Source of the DNA: JBCDAP01 sp038747915
Lineage (GTDB): Bacteria > Planctomycetota > Phycisphaerae > Phycisphaerales > UBA1924
Direction: 5' to 3'
Assembly (NCBI GenBank): GCA_038747915.1
Contig: JBCDJJ010000083.1
Location: 1 to 14,009 of the forward strand
Length of the DNA: 14,009 bases
This document shows, piece after piece, positions 1-10,644 of this stretch. The notes below the pieces were generated by a model that saw only the letters and a list, made by a program, of their open reading frames with translations, had not been told where the DNA came from and searched no databases. The translations under genes were made by a program, and so were the position numbers. Position 1 is the stretch's first letter, and every line of letters begins with the position of its first letter.

Positions 1-90
1 GCAGTACATCCGCAGTCGGCCCGCCTGTTTTTCCTGATGAGATTTTGTGAAATGACGTCTTTGCCGACGTTCGGGTTCCCTCAGGGGTTG
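1..90. other. Downstream flank of the PII gene, no gene recognised
   Basis: This short stretch lies beyond the stop codon of the PII gene. On the minus strand it holds only a weak possible hairpin (ACGTC, six bases, GACGT, about positions 55-70) without a proper T-run, so I do not call a terminator. On the plus strand there is a run of five T near 28-32 after a GC-rich stretch, which might be the tail of a terminator for a gene outside the window. Nothing else can be supported. Confidence 0.4.
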
Positions 91-432
91 TTAGCCGATC
101 CCCGTGGTCCCACGCTCGCCGGTCCGGATCCGGACACAATCGTCCATCGGGATGATGAAGACCTCGCCGTCGCCCACCTCGCCCGTGCTGGCGGTGGAGA
201 CGATCGCATCGACCGCCCGCTCGACGAACTCATCGTTCACGCCGATCTCGATCCGGATCCGTTTGGACATATCAAGCGTTAGCCCGGACCCGCGATACGT
301 CTCCTGCATCGCAGGGGCCAGGCCACGCCCCTCGGCCGAGATCACCGAGAAGCGACGGATCTCCTTCTCAACCAGCGCCGCCTTGACCTCGTCAAAGCGC
401 TCCGGCCGGATGTATGCGATCACCAGTTTCAC
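91..432 (-). CDS. glnK: PII nitrogen regulatory protein, atypical T-loop
   Basis: This 113-residue protein is a trimeric PII signal protein. Family members bind ATP/ADP and 2-oxoglutarate and gate the partner ammonium channel with their T-loop. It aligns with E. coli GlnB over its full length without gaps. The B-loop (TGEVGDGEVF, residues 83-92) and the C-loop (RIRTGER, 101-107) are clear, and Arg47, the residue that plugs Amt pores in GlnK, is kept. The T-loop is divergent: residue 51 is Leu instead of the uridylylated Tyr, Gln39 (2-oxoglutarate/Mg contact) is Ala, the Lys at 40 is Pro, and Lys90 of the B-loop is Glu. The start is GTG, chosen because AGGAG sits eight bases upstream (complement of 441-445). 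The gene lies 66 bases after amt on the same strand, so the two are probably co-transcribed. That neighbour favours the name glnK over glnB. The fold assignment is very secure; normal ligand sensing is not. Confidence 0.93.
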   Translation of the reverse strand: MKLVIAYIRPERFDEVKAALVEKEIRRFSVISAEGRGLAPAMQETYRGSGLTLDMSKRIRIEIGVNDEFVERAVDAIVSTASTGEVGDGEVFIIPMDDCVRIRTGERGTTGIG

Positions 433-498
433 GTCGTGTGCTCCTGTGTTGGATCAGTGTCTGTGTTCGAATGTGAAGAAGCCTCGCGGCGTGAACGA

Positions 499-1983
<1,485 letters not shown>

Positions 1984-2102
1984 TGGGATACCTCAACCCG
2001 GGCCGACCGGCGCCCCCGCACCGCACCGACCCATCTCGTTTGTCATCGACACACCAACGCCGCGGCGGAACGCCCGACCGCGGCGGCTCATCCGTCTCAG
2101 GG

Positions 2103-2122
2103 GCAATCTATGAGAAGATTGC
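2103..2122. promoter_or_regulatory. Perfect 7-bp dyad overlapping the amt -10 region
   Basis: GCAATCT (2103-2109) and AGATTGC (2116-2122) are perfect inverted repeats separated by six bases. The dyad covers the candidate -10 box and part of the spacer of the amt promoter, where a repressor operator would sit. It does not resemble an NtrC site. As RNA it would lie upstream of the predicted start, so DNA binding is the likelier role. Confidence 0.35.
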
Positions 2123-2132
2123 GGCTTGTCCA
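2105..2132 (-). promoter_or_regulatory. Candidate sigma70-type promoter for amt-glnK
   Basis: Reading the minus strand, TGGACA (2132-2127) and TAGATT (2110-2105) are 16 bases apart and resemble -35 and -10 boxes. Transcription would start near 2098, giving a leader of about 115 bases before amt. It sits in the 215-base gap between the porin and amt. Planctomycete promoters are poorly defined, so this is only a plausible site. Confidence 0.35.
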
Positions 2133-2182
2133 GTCGGAAGGTTCGAGAACCCGCCGGTGGGCATGGTCTTGCGCACGCTGTC

Positions 2183-2202
2183 CTAAGTGAACGCGCACTT
2201 AG
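2183..2202 (-). terminator. Weak hairpin enclosing the porin stop codon
   Basis: CTAAGTG (2183-2189) and CACTTAG (2196-2202) form a perfect 7-bp stem with a six-base loop, and the TAA stop of the porin (2199-2201) lies in the stem. No T-run follows on the minus strand, so it is a poor intrinsic terminator. It may instead protect a 3' end or attenuate read-through into amt. Confidence 0.25.
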
Positions 2203-3131
2203 AACGACACGCTGAGCCCGACCGTGCCCAGCACCTCGATGTCTTCATCGTCTTGGTTCAAGTCCTCGAGCGACTCGCCCAGGTACAGCCCGTACACGCC
2301 CGCCGAGACCGCCCAGTCCCCCCAGTCGATCGGCAACGGGTACGACGCGGAAACGCCGAACTGAACAAAGCCGAACGTGTCTTCGTTGTCCGAGTTGTCA
2401 CCCGAGAAGGCGAAATAGTCGTCGAAACCAAGGCCGAGCGTCACGGGGAAGCTCATGCTGAGCCCTTCGAGCGGTCCCGACTCGGGCTCGTAGATCGTGG
2501 GCTCGATGCCGAGCTCCATGTAGATGCCCGGTCCACCGAGTGCGCCGTTCTCGCCGATCTCCGAGGCCACGTAGATGTACGGGTTGAGCGAGAAGTCGCC
2601 CGGCAGGAACGAGTCGGAGTAGGCGATGCCCACACCGATCTCATCGATCGACTGAAACGCGTCCGAGGGCGACGAGTAGTTGGTGTACGTCACGCTCACA
2701 TCCCAGTCGCCGAAGGTGATGCCCGCGCTGGCGTACACATCGAGCTCGTACCACTCCTCGAAGCCGTCGTCGCCGGCGGTATCGATCTCCGAGTGGATCG
2801 AGTTCCAGATGCCCACCGCGAAGTACACGGCGCTCTCTTCGGTCTCGAAGAGCGTGAGCCCGAGCTCGACGTACGGCTGCGCGATGAACCCATCGTCTTC
2901 CTGGATAATGCCGCGGAAGTAGTACGCGCTGTACCAGTCGACACCGAGCGAGAGACTGGCGTACGACGCGCCGGACGCCTGGTCCTGCGTCTGGAGGACC
3001 TCCATCCCCGGATCGGGATCGGAGGCCTGGAAGAGGCCCTCGCCGTTCGCGGGGGCAGCGATCGCGAGGCCCGCGAACACGAGCAGGCCGGCAACGAGGC
3101 GGTCGGTCGAGCGAGAGTGGGTCGGACGCAT
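2199..3131 (-). CDS. Putative outer-membrane porin, TorF/TIGR02001-like
   Basis: This 310-residue protein is predicted to be exported and to form an outer-membrane beta-barrel. Residues 1-30 form a signal peptide: basic start, hydrophobic core LVAGLLVFAGLAIAAPA, cleavage near ANG-E. The mature part is very acidic, made of alternating amphipathic strands with aromatic girdles, and ends in GTVGLSVSF with the terminal Phe typical of barrels. The segment YYFRGIIQ (residues 70-77) near the start of the barrel matches the YxFRGxxQ pattern I associate with TorF/TIGR02001 proteins. I also recall members of that family beside glnK and amt in proteobacteria. The start at 3131 is chosen over an in-frame ATG at 3260 because AAAGGAG lies just upstream (complement of about 3138-3144) and the signal peptide then begins correctly. 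It is the first gene of the porin-amt-glnK group. A role in passing ammonium or other small solutes is inference; a plain structural barrel is the alternative. Confidence 0.65.
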   Translation of the reverse strand: MRPTHSRSTDRLVAGLLVFAGLAIAAPANGEGLFQASDPDPGMEVLQTQDQASGASYASLSLGVDWYSAYYFRGIIQEDDGFIAQPYVELGLTLFETEESAVYFAVGIWNSIHSEIDTAGDDGFEEWYELDVYASAGITFGDWDVSVTYTNYSSPSDAFQSIDEIGVGIAYSDSFLPGDFSLNPYIYVASEIGENGALGGPGIYMELGIEPTIYEPESGPLEGLSMSFPVTLGLGFDDYFAFSGDNSDNEDTFGFVQFGVSASYPLPIDWGDWAVSAGVYGLYLGESLEDLNQDDEDIEVLGTVGLSVSF

Positions 3132-3242
3132 GGCAACGCTCCTTTCGGTGCAGCGGTGGGCGGACGAGGCGAGCGTTCTCCGCGTGGCGGGTCCAGAAAC
3201 CAGCCCATGGCCGCCGAACAAACGGAGGCGGACCCCGTCGCC

Positions 3243-3276
3243 CCGATAGGTAGTAAGCATTTACTTCGCTTATCGG
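3243..3276. promoter_or_regulatory. Nested dyad in the porin upstream region
   Basis: An outer pair CCGATA (3243-3248) and TATCGG (3271-3276) encloses an inner pair AGTAA (3252-3256) and TTACT (3261-3265) around a GCAT core. The two dyads share nearly the same centre. The site is 112-145 bases before the porin start, so it could be a protein operator or a stem-loop in the porin leader RNA. Confidence 0.3.
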
Positions 3277-3373
3277 CCCGATGCAAGGGACCAGTGTGAA
3301 ATCCGCTGGAAACTTTGTAATTCCACCACGGTCGCGCTTACCGCTGTCAGGCGAGATGTGAAGCGGTTACACT

Positions 3374-3394
3374 TAAAAGTACGTAAAATGTACG
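3374..3394. repeat. Two tandem TAAAA(T)GTACG units
   Basis: TAAAAGTACG (3374-3383) is followed directly by TAAAATGTACG (3384-3394), identical but for one inserted T. Spaced about one helical turn apart in an AT-rich promoter region, they could be paired binding sites for a regulator of the porin, mutA or both. Confidence 0.3.
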
Positions 3395-3409
3395 GTAGAA
3401 CGGAAGGTT

Positions 3410-3429
3410 CGACGGCACCTCGGCCGTCG
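3410..3429. repeat. GC-rich 7-bp inverted repeat
   Basis: CGACGGC (3410-3416) and GCCGTCG (3423-3429) form a perfect stem with a six-base loop. Neither side has a T-run, so it is not a standard terminator. Its role is unknown. Confidence 0.3.
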
Positions 3430-3448
3430 CACCCCAAGCAGGGGGCAG

Positions 3449-3480
3449 AAATCTTGTTTTACAAGATTTAATCCTATTAT
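3449..3480 (+). promoter_or_regulatory. Candidate mutAB promoter with overlapping operator palindrome
   Basis: AAATCTTGT (3449-3457) and ACAAGATTT (3461-3469) are perfect 9-bp inverted repeats around TTT. Just downstream, TATTAT (3475-3480) matches a -10 box in five of six positions. TTGTTT (3454-3459), 15 bases upstream of it, is a poor -35 box buried inside the palindrome. The arrangement suggests a regulator that covers the -35 region. Transcription would start near 3487, about 90 bases before mutA. The palindrome itself is certain; promoter use is inferred. Confidence 0.4.
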
Positions 3481-3577
3481 CCAGAATTTTGATGGTCGAT
3501 GATCTCCCGCTCGGGATGTCCTGTACGCTGCAAGGGATCGCGAGAACCGCGCATTCGCGAGCGAGTGAGGCCCACGC

Positions 3578-5679
3578 ATGTTGTCCGAAACGCTGGCTGT
3601 CGCCGAAGAGTTTCCCCCGGTTCCTTATGACGAGTGGCGGGCCCTGGTCGACCGGGATCTCAAGGGCGCGCCGTTCGAGAAGAAGCTCGTTACTCACACG
3701 TATGAGGGGATCGAGATCCGCCCGCTGTACACGGGGGACGACTCGGCAGGTCCCGACGCGGCGGGCCTGCCCGGCCTTTTTCCGCGCACCCGCGCCGCCC
3801 TGCCGCTCGGCAACTTCACCTGCGGGTGGGACATCCGCCAGGAGCGCGCCGAGGCCGACCCCGCGGTCTTCAACGAGCGGCTGCTCGACGATCTGCACCA
3901 CGGCGTGACCAGTGCGCTCGTGCGGTTCGATGCCGCCGCCCGCCGAGGGATGGACGCGACCGATCGCGCCGCGGCCCCGCTGTGCGGTGTCGACGGCTCG
4001 ATGCTGTACTCGCTCGAGGAGCTCCACCGCGCCTTCGCCGGTGTACACCTGAACATGATCGGCATCGCGCTGGAGGCCGGCGCCTCGTTCCTGCCGGCGT
4101 CTGCGCTGCTCATCGCGCTCTGGAAACGGCGCGGTGTCGAGCTCAGCAGCGCATGGGGCGCTTTCAACGCGGATCCGCTCGCGGTGCTCGCCCGTGATGG
4201 GCGCGTGCCGATGTCGCTCGACCGCGCGTTCGCGCAGATGAGCGAACTCGCGACCTACGCGCACGAGTACCTGCCGCGGTGCACATCGGTCCGCGTGGGC
4301 TCGGCGCCGCTGCACCACGCCGGTGCGAACGCGGCGCAGGATCTCGCGTTCTCGATGGCGACGGGGGTCGAGTACCTGCGGCGGCTGACCGGTGCGGGAC
4401 TCTCGCTGCCCGCGGCGTCCAATCAACTGCTCTTTTCCTACGCGGTGGGGTGCAACTTCTTCCTCGCGGCCTCCAAGCTCCGCGCCGGGCGCCGGCTCTG
4501 GTCGCGGATCATCGAGGCCGCGGGCGGCGAGGCCGACGCCCACCGGATGCGCCTGCACGTGCGCACGTCGCGGCGCGTGATCACGGCCCGCGACCCGTGG
4601 GTCAACATGCTCCGTAACACTGTCTGCGCCTTCGCAGCGGGCGTGGCCCAGGCCGACTCGATCACCACCGTGCCCTACGACGCCGCGATCGGTCCGCCGT
4701 CCGAGCAGGCCGCCCGCATCGCCCGCAACACGCAGATCATCCTGCAGGAAGAGTCGCACCTTCACCGCGTGGTCGACCCCGCGGGCGGGTGCTGGTTCGT
4801 CGAGTCGCTCACCGACGAGCTGTGCGAGAAGGCGTGGACCATCTTCCAAGAGATCGAGCGGCAGGGCGGCATGGCCGAGGCGCTCACGCGCGGGTGGGTC
4901 GCCGAGCAGATCGACTCGGCTTTCACGCCGCGCGCGAAGAACATCGCCACCCGCAAGGACGCGATCACCGGCGTGAGCGAGTTCCCGCACCTCGGTGAGC
5001 AGCGCATCGAGCCGGAGAAGCCGAATCTCGAGGTGTTGCGGGAAGCCGCTGCAGCACGCGCGTCGCACGCCTGCGCCGATGAGTTGATGACGCTTCGTTC
5101 CGCCGAGTCCGTTGCACGCGTCGATCTCGCCATCGCCGCGGCCAAGGCCGGCGCCACGATCGGCTCGCTCGCCGAGGCTCTCGGCCGCGGCCACGCCGAG
5201 GAGCTCGACGCGCCGATCAGCCCGCACCCCTACGCCGAGCCCTTCGAGGAGCTCCGCGAAGCGAGCGATCGCCACCTCGCGCTCACCGGTGTCCGGCCCC
5301 GCGTGTTCCTCGCGACCGTGGGCTCGGCCGCCGAGCACACCGCCCGCGCGACGTTCAGCCGCAACTTCTTCGAGGCCGGCGGTTTCGAGGTGCTCGGCAG
5401 CGAGCGCGACTACGAGACCGCCGATGGTGCAAGCGATGCGTTCGCACAGAGCGCCGCGGGTATCGCGGTGATCTGTTCGTCCGACCCGGTGTACGAGACG
5501 GCCGTGCCCGAGCTTGCGCCGGCTCTGCACAACGCCGGCGCGCGTTCGGTCGTGCTCGCGGGCTTCCCGGGCGCCAAGAAAGACGAGTACGAGCGGGCCG
5601 GCGTCGATCGGTTCATCTACATCAAGTGCGATGTGCTCGCGGTGCTCCGCGAGCTGCTCGCCGAGGAAGGGGTGCTGTC

Positions 5680-5683
<4 letters not shown>
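3578..5683 (+). CDS. mutA: Methylmalonyl-CoA mutase, small (non-catalytic) subunit
   Basis: This 701-residue protein is the smaller partner of the cytoplasmic MutAB heterodimer, which interconverts methylmalonyl-CoA and succinyl-CoA. The N-terminal segment, with DEWRALVDRDLKGAPFEKKL near residues 18-37 and an IRPLYTGDD motif, leads into a TIM-barrel-like region similar to MutB. The C-terminal B12-type Rossmann domain starts about residue 573 (RPRVFLATVG). Where MutB has the cobalt-binding DxHxxG, this subunit has Ala584, Glu586 and Ala589, so it cannot bind cobalamin in the usual way, as is known for this subunit. The start is ATG with GTGAGG seven bases upstream. The length is slightly above that of the Propionibacterium subunit. 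Its stop overlaps the mutB start, which suggests translational coupling. Control is likely through the palindrome at 3449-3469. Confidence 0.95.
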
Positions 5684-7893
<2,210 letters not shown>

Positions 7894-7913
7894 GACCTTC
7901 TCGGACAGTCGCC

Positions 7914-8272
7914 GTGACGATGACGGATGCCGAGTTCGGACACGTCAAAGCGGGCTTCGACGAGTTGGCGCAGCGCTTCGGCGCTCCGCCGATCCCGCAC
8001 GAGCGGTTCGGCTTCGTCGCCGAAGATGATGACGGCCGGTTCCTCGGCGCGGCCAGTGGCCTCGCCTACCCGCACCGGCGTGGCGTTGCCGACTGGTTTC
8101 AGATCACCGATCTGTTCGTCGAGGAGTGGCACAGGAGTCAAGGCATCGCCACGACGCTGATGGCCGCATCGAGCGCCGGGTAATCGGGCTTGGATGCACC
8201 GACAGGTGGGTGTGGACCGCCGCGTACGGGGCCAACGGGTTCGACGCGCGTCGTGGATGCACCGTTTCGGGA
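7914..8272 (+). pseudogene. GNAT acetyltransferase, broken by a frameshift
   Basis: The first frame (ATG at 7920 or GTG at 7914, stop at 8181-8183) encodes a GNAT N-terminus: a FGFVAEDDDGRFLGAASG strand pair, then LFVEEWHRSQGIATTLMA, where RSQGIA is the acetyl-CoA-binding loop. After ATGGCC (8160-8165) this frame yields only a few odd residues. The frame one base back continues the family pattern: RIERRVIGLGCTDRWVW, then a TAAYGANGFDARRGCTVSG segment, the usual last strand and helix, to about 8272. A single missing base in the GCC/GC stretch at 8163-8167 would restore one gene of normal length, about 120-150 residues. The extreme C-terminus is hard to place. It begins 20-26 bases after mutB and may have been the third gene of that operon. 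A sequencing error is the alternative to true decay. The substrate is unknown. Confidence 0.62.
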
Positions 8273-8326
8273 TGCGAAAGACTCTTGGAGCGATGCACCC
8301 GTCGGCGTGACACCGCGACACCCCCC

Positions 8327-9886
8327 TCACCCAAACAGCAGCAACGCAAACGTCAACACCACCGTGTTGTGCAACCCGTGCGCCACCATCGGGGCGATCG
8401 CCGACCCGCGCCACTCACGCAGCAGCGCGAAGTTGAACCCCAGCGCCGCCAGCGCCGGCACGATCAGCACACCCTGAGGATGGATCGCTGCGAAGATCAC
8501 CGCCGACACCGCCGCGCCGCCGAGCACACCCGCCCACCGCCGCACCGGGTGGTACAGCAGCCCGCGGAACACCGTCTCCTCCACCACCGGCGCCCACACC
8601 GCCACGAGCGAGTACAGCACCAGCGCATCCACCCACGAGGTACCCGCCGCCTGATCCGTCGCGGGGTGCCCCGGCGCCGGCAGCCCGAGCCGACCTCCCA
8701 CGAACACCAACGCGAGCACCACCGCGAACGCCACCGCCACACCGGGCAGCAGCGCGAGGTACCCGCCGATTCCCGCCAGCACCTCCGCCGCCACACCCCG
8801 CCCGCGGTGCCACCCCACAACCATCCGAAGCTCGCCCCATGGCACGCCCCGCACCAGCGGCCACGCCGCTGCCCCGAGCAGGCCCCACTGGATCAACGGC
8901 GACACCACGCCAAGCGCCGGCACCAGCCCAAGTCCAATCTTGAACAGCACGAACAGCGCGAGAAACACGCACGCCGACTCGAGATACGCCGGGTGAATCG
9001 CCCCACCGGGCATCCCGCCGCGCGCATCGGCCGCGTGCCGCACGATCCACCAGTCGTATGTCGGCCGGATCCGCCCCTGAACCGCCAGCACGATGGCCAC
9101 GATCATCAGCACGAACCCGATGCCCAGCGCGCCGAACACCACACCACCGAAGCCGAACATCACGAACGCGGTCGACCATCCGCGCCCCTCGATTGCCACG
9201 CGCGCCGGATCGCTGGCATCCGTGCGGGACGCGAGCGCCATCTCGCCGAGCAGGCCGTACCGATTGACGAGCCGGTCACGCGCCGCCTGATCGATCGCGT
9301 CCGCGCCATCCTCGATCAACACGACGAGCGTCGCGTGGTCTGCGCCGAACTCGTCGCGCGCACTCGGCGTCGATGCGCCGTTCGCGCCATCGGCCGCGGC
9401 ACCATCGCTTGCCACCTCCGGCCCAGTGCCGAGTGCGGCGCCGGGGTCGACAGCCAGTTCAGTGCCGGCTTCGTTCAGATACGCCCGTGCCATCTCAGGC
9501 CCCTCGAACCACACCGACAGCATCGCGGCGTGCAGATTGCCGACCGGAGCCGGCGTCGTCGCCGCGGTCTGCTCGACCAGATCGCTGATGTTGAGCAGCT
9601 CGTTGTTCAGCATCGGCCCGAGCATCGACTGCACGCCGATCAGGTACTCCGCCATCAGCACCGTCTGCGGACCGGGCGTCGGCCCAGGTGGCCCGGCCAC
9701 CTCGCCCGAGCGGAGCCAGGCCACGTTCGCCGACACCGTCAGAGCCACCGTCATCACCCCGAGCGCCACCGCCGCCACGATCCCCGGCCGCCGCCACAGC
9801 GGCGGATGGGGGACCGAGCCTGCATCGGCATCCACGGACGGGGGAGGGGGCGGCGGAGGCGTCTCAGAATGATCGGCGTCGTGCAT
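8327..9886 (-). CDS. CPBP-family intramembrane metalloprotease
   Basis: This 519-residue membrane protein belongs to the CPBP (CAAX protease/bacteriocin-processing, Abi) family of membrane-embedded proteases. The three motifs are present near the C-terminus: EETVFR (436-441), FAAIH (465-469) and HGLHN (503-507), giving catalytic Glu436/Glu437 and metal-binding His469 and His503. A Pro-rich cytoplasmic tail (1-30) precedes a first helix (about 36-56). Then comes a soluble stretch of some 180 residues (57-238) before the main bundle of helices (about 240-270, 303-345, 367-400, 418-518). That soluble region is extra compared with ordinary CPBP proteins of 200-300 residues, and I do not recognise it. 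The ATG start has no strong ribosome site. The gene stands alone, convergent with the broken GNAT gene and divergent from rplM. The family includes prenyl-protein proteases, bacteriocin self-immunity and processing proteins; the substrate here cannot be told. Confidence 0.88.
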   Translation of the reverse strand: MHDADHSETPPPPPPPSVDADAGSVPHPPLWRRPGIVAAVALGVMTVALTVSANVAWLRSGEVAGPPGPTPGPQTVLMAEYLIGVQSMLGPMLNNELLNISDLVEQTAATTPAPVGNLHAAMLSVWFEGPEMARAYLNEAGTELAVDPGAALGTGPEVASDGAAADGANGASTPSARDEFGADHATLVVLIEDGADAIDQAARDRLVNRYGLLGEMALASRTDASDPARVAIEGRGWSTAFVMFGFGGVVFGALGIGFVLMIVAIVLAVQGRIRPTYDWWIVRHAADARGGMPGGAIHPAYLESACVFLALFVLFKIGLGLVPALGVVSPLIQWGLLGAAAWPLVRGVPWGELRMVVGWHRGRGVAAEVLAGIGGYLALLPGVAVAFAVVLALVFVGGRLGLPAPGHPATDQAAGTSWVDALVLYSLVAVWAPVVEETVFRGLLYHPVRRWAGVLGGAAVSAVIFAAIHPQGVLIVPALAALGFNFALLREWRGSAIAPMVAHGLHNTVVLTFALLLFG

Positions 9887-9914
9887 GGTCGGGTCAGGCT
9901 CTGTGCGGGCTCGA

Positions 9915-9942
9915 TTGACTTCGCGTCCGGCAACGGTACGCT
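9915..9942 (+). promoter_or_regulatory. Candidate promoter for rplM-rpsI
   Basis: TTGACT (9915-9920, five of six consensus bases) lies 16 bases before TACGCT (9937-9942, keeping the first two and last bases of TATAAT). Transcription would begin near 9949, leaving a leader of about 195 bases before rplM. It lies in the divergent gap between the protease gene and rplM. Confidence 0.4.
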
Positions 9943-10050
9943 CATGGGTTGTCCGGCGCGTTGCCGACGTCGGCCTCCATCCAGTTCATCGCCCGCGAGC
10001 CCCAGCGCCGCGGGCCGGGACGCATCCCCGGCAGGCGTCCCCCACCCGCG

Positions 10051-10133
10051 GTTGGCCGCCGTCGCACCGGCCAACACGAGCGGGGTGCGTGTCGTTGTGC
10101 GGCGAGTTTGATCGGCGGTTCACCGCCCGGAGG
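10051..10133 (+). promoter_or_regulatory. Structured rplM leader with two hairpins
   Basis: GTTGGCCG (10051-10058) pairs with CGGCCAAC (10068-10075) in a perfect 8-bp stem. A second hairpin, GGCGG (10114-10118) with CCGCC (10123-10127) and a TTCA loop, ends one base before the GGAGG ribosome site (10129-10133). Hairpins this close to the ribosome site could adjust translation, as in autogenous control of ribosomal operons. GC-rich DNA makes chance stems common, so this is moderate evidence only. Confidence 0.35.
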
Positions 10134-10143
10134 TCGCGGCGTC

Positions 10144-10581
10144 ATGCGTCAGACGACGTTTCTCAAGAAAGAAGAACTCGAGCAGGGCTGGCGGCACGTC
10201 GATGCCGACGGCAAGGTGCTCGGCCGACTCGCCTCGGACATCGCGGTCGTCCTCCAGGGCAAGCACCGCCCCGACTACACACCCCACATCGACTGCGGCG
10301 ACTTCGTGGTGGTGACCAACGCCTCCAAGATCAAGCTGACCGGCCGCAAGGCCGAGCAGAAGATGCGCAAGCAGTACACCGGCTACACCGGCGGCCAGAA
10401 GCTCGAGCCGTGGGGCTCGGTCCGCGAGCGCCGCCCCGAGGTGCTCATCGAGGATGCGGTCCGCCGCATGCTCCCCAAGGGACGCCTCGGCCGCCACATG
10501 CTCAAGAAGCTCAAGGTCTACTCCGGCGCCGAGCACCCACACCAGGCTCAGCAGCCCGTCGCCCTCGAAACCTCTGCGTAA
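10144..10581 (+). CDS. rplM: 50S ribosomal protein L13 (uL13)
   Basis: This 145-residue protein of the large ribosomal subunit is an early assembly protein bound to 23S rRNA. The family signature elements are in order: WRHVDADGKVLGRLAS (16-31), a central KHRPDYTPHIDCGDFVVVTNA (40-60) segment and the C-terminal MLPKGRLGRHMLKKLKVYSG (109-128) followed by AEHPHQAQQP. The length is normal. The ATG at 10144 is chosen because GGAGG lies ten bases upstream; the frame is open further upstream to an ATG at 9949, but that part is Arg/Pro-rich and not conserved. It is followed after 63 bases by rpsI, the near-universal bacterial partner of rplM. Confidence 0.98.
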   Translation: MRQTTFLKKEELEQGWRHVDADGKVLGRLASDIAVVLQGKHRPDYTPHIDCGDFVVVTNASKIKLTGRKAEQKMRKQYTGYTGGQKLEPWGSVRERRPEVLIEDAVRRMLPKGRLGRHMLKKLKVYSGAEHPHQAQQPVALETSA

Positions 10582-10644
10582 CCCTGTCGACCATCGCCAC
10601 ACGCTGACCCAGCAACACCACGCGTAGCACAAAGCGAACCAACC

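Larger units (their letters stand above)
3132..3577. other. Divergent control region between the porin and mutA
   Basis: These 446 bases carry no convincing gene. About 3285-3490 is clearly poorer in GC than the rest of the window, as expected for promoters. It holds a nested dyad at 3243-3276, a tandem repeat at 3374-3394, a GC-rich inverted repeat at 3410-3429 and an AT-rich palindrome at 3449-3469, each listed separately. I could not find a convincing promoter for the porin, and saw no B12-box motif of a cobalamin riboswitch ahead of mutA. Confidence 0.5.

Noticed and set aside
3132..3260. Longer porin starting at the ATG at 3260
   Set aside because: The added 43 residues would bury the signal peptide, and the ATG at 3131 has a strong ribosome site.
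3300..3577. Cobalamin riboswitch before the B12-dependent mutase
   Set aside because: I found no B12-box-like conserved motif on either strand; the structures seen are short palindromes.
3347..5530. 727-codon open frame on the minus strand opposite mutA
   Set aside because: It is antisense to mutA with low-complexity Arg/Gly/Ala/Val composition and no family match.
5626..5679. Upstream start for mutB inside mutA
   Set aside because: The added residues are Arg-rich and not conserved; the GTG at 5680 with overlapping stop and good ribosome site fits the family N-terminus.
8191..8264. Direct repeat of TGGATGCACCG at 8191 and 8254
   Set aside because: Both copies lie in the GNAT remnant 63 bases apart in the same frame and encode ordinary family residues, so this is probably chance rather than a mobile-element scar.
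8126..10111. 661-codon open frame on the plus strand opposite the CPBP protease
   Set aside because: Only its first 50 or so codons match a family (the GNAT C-terminus after the frameshift). The rest is Arg/His-rich shadow sequence.
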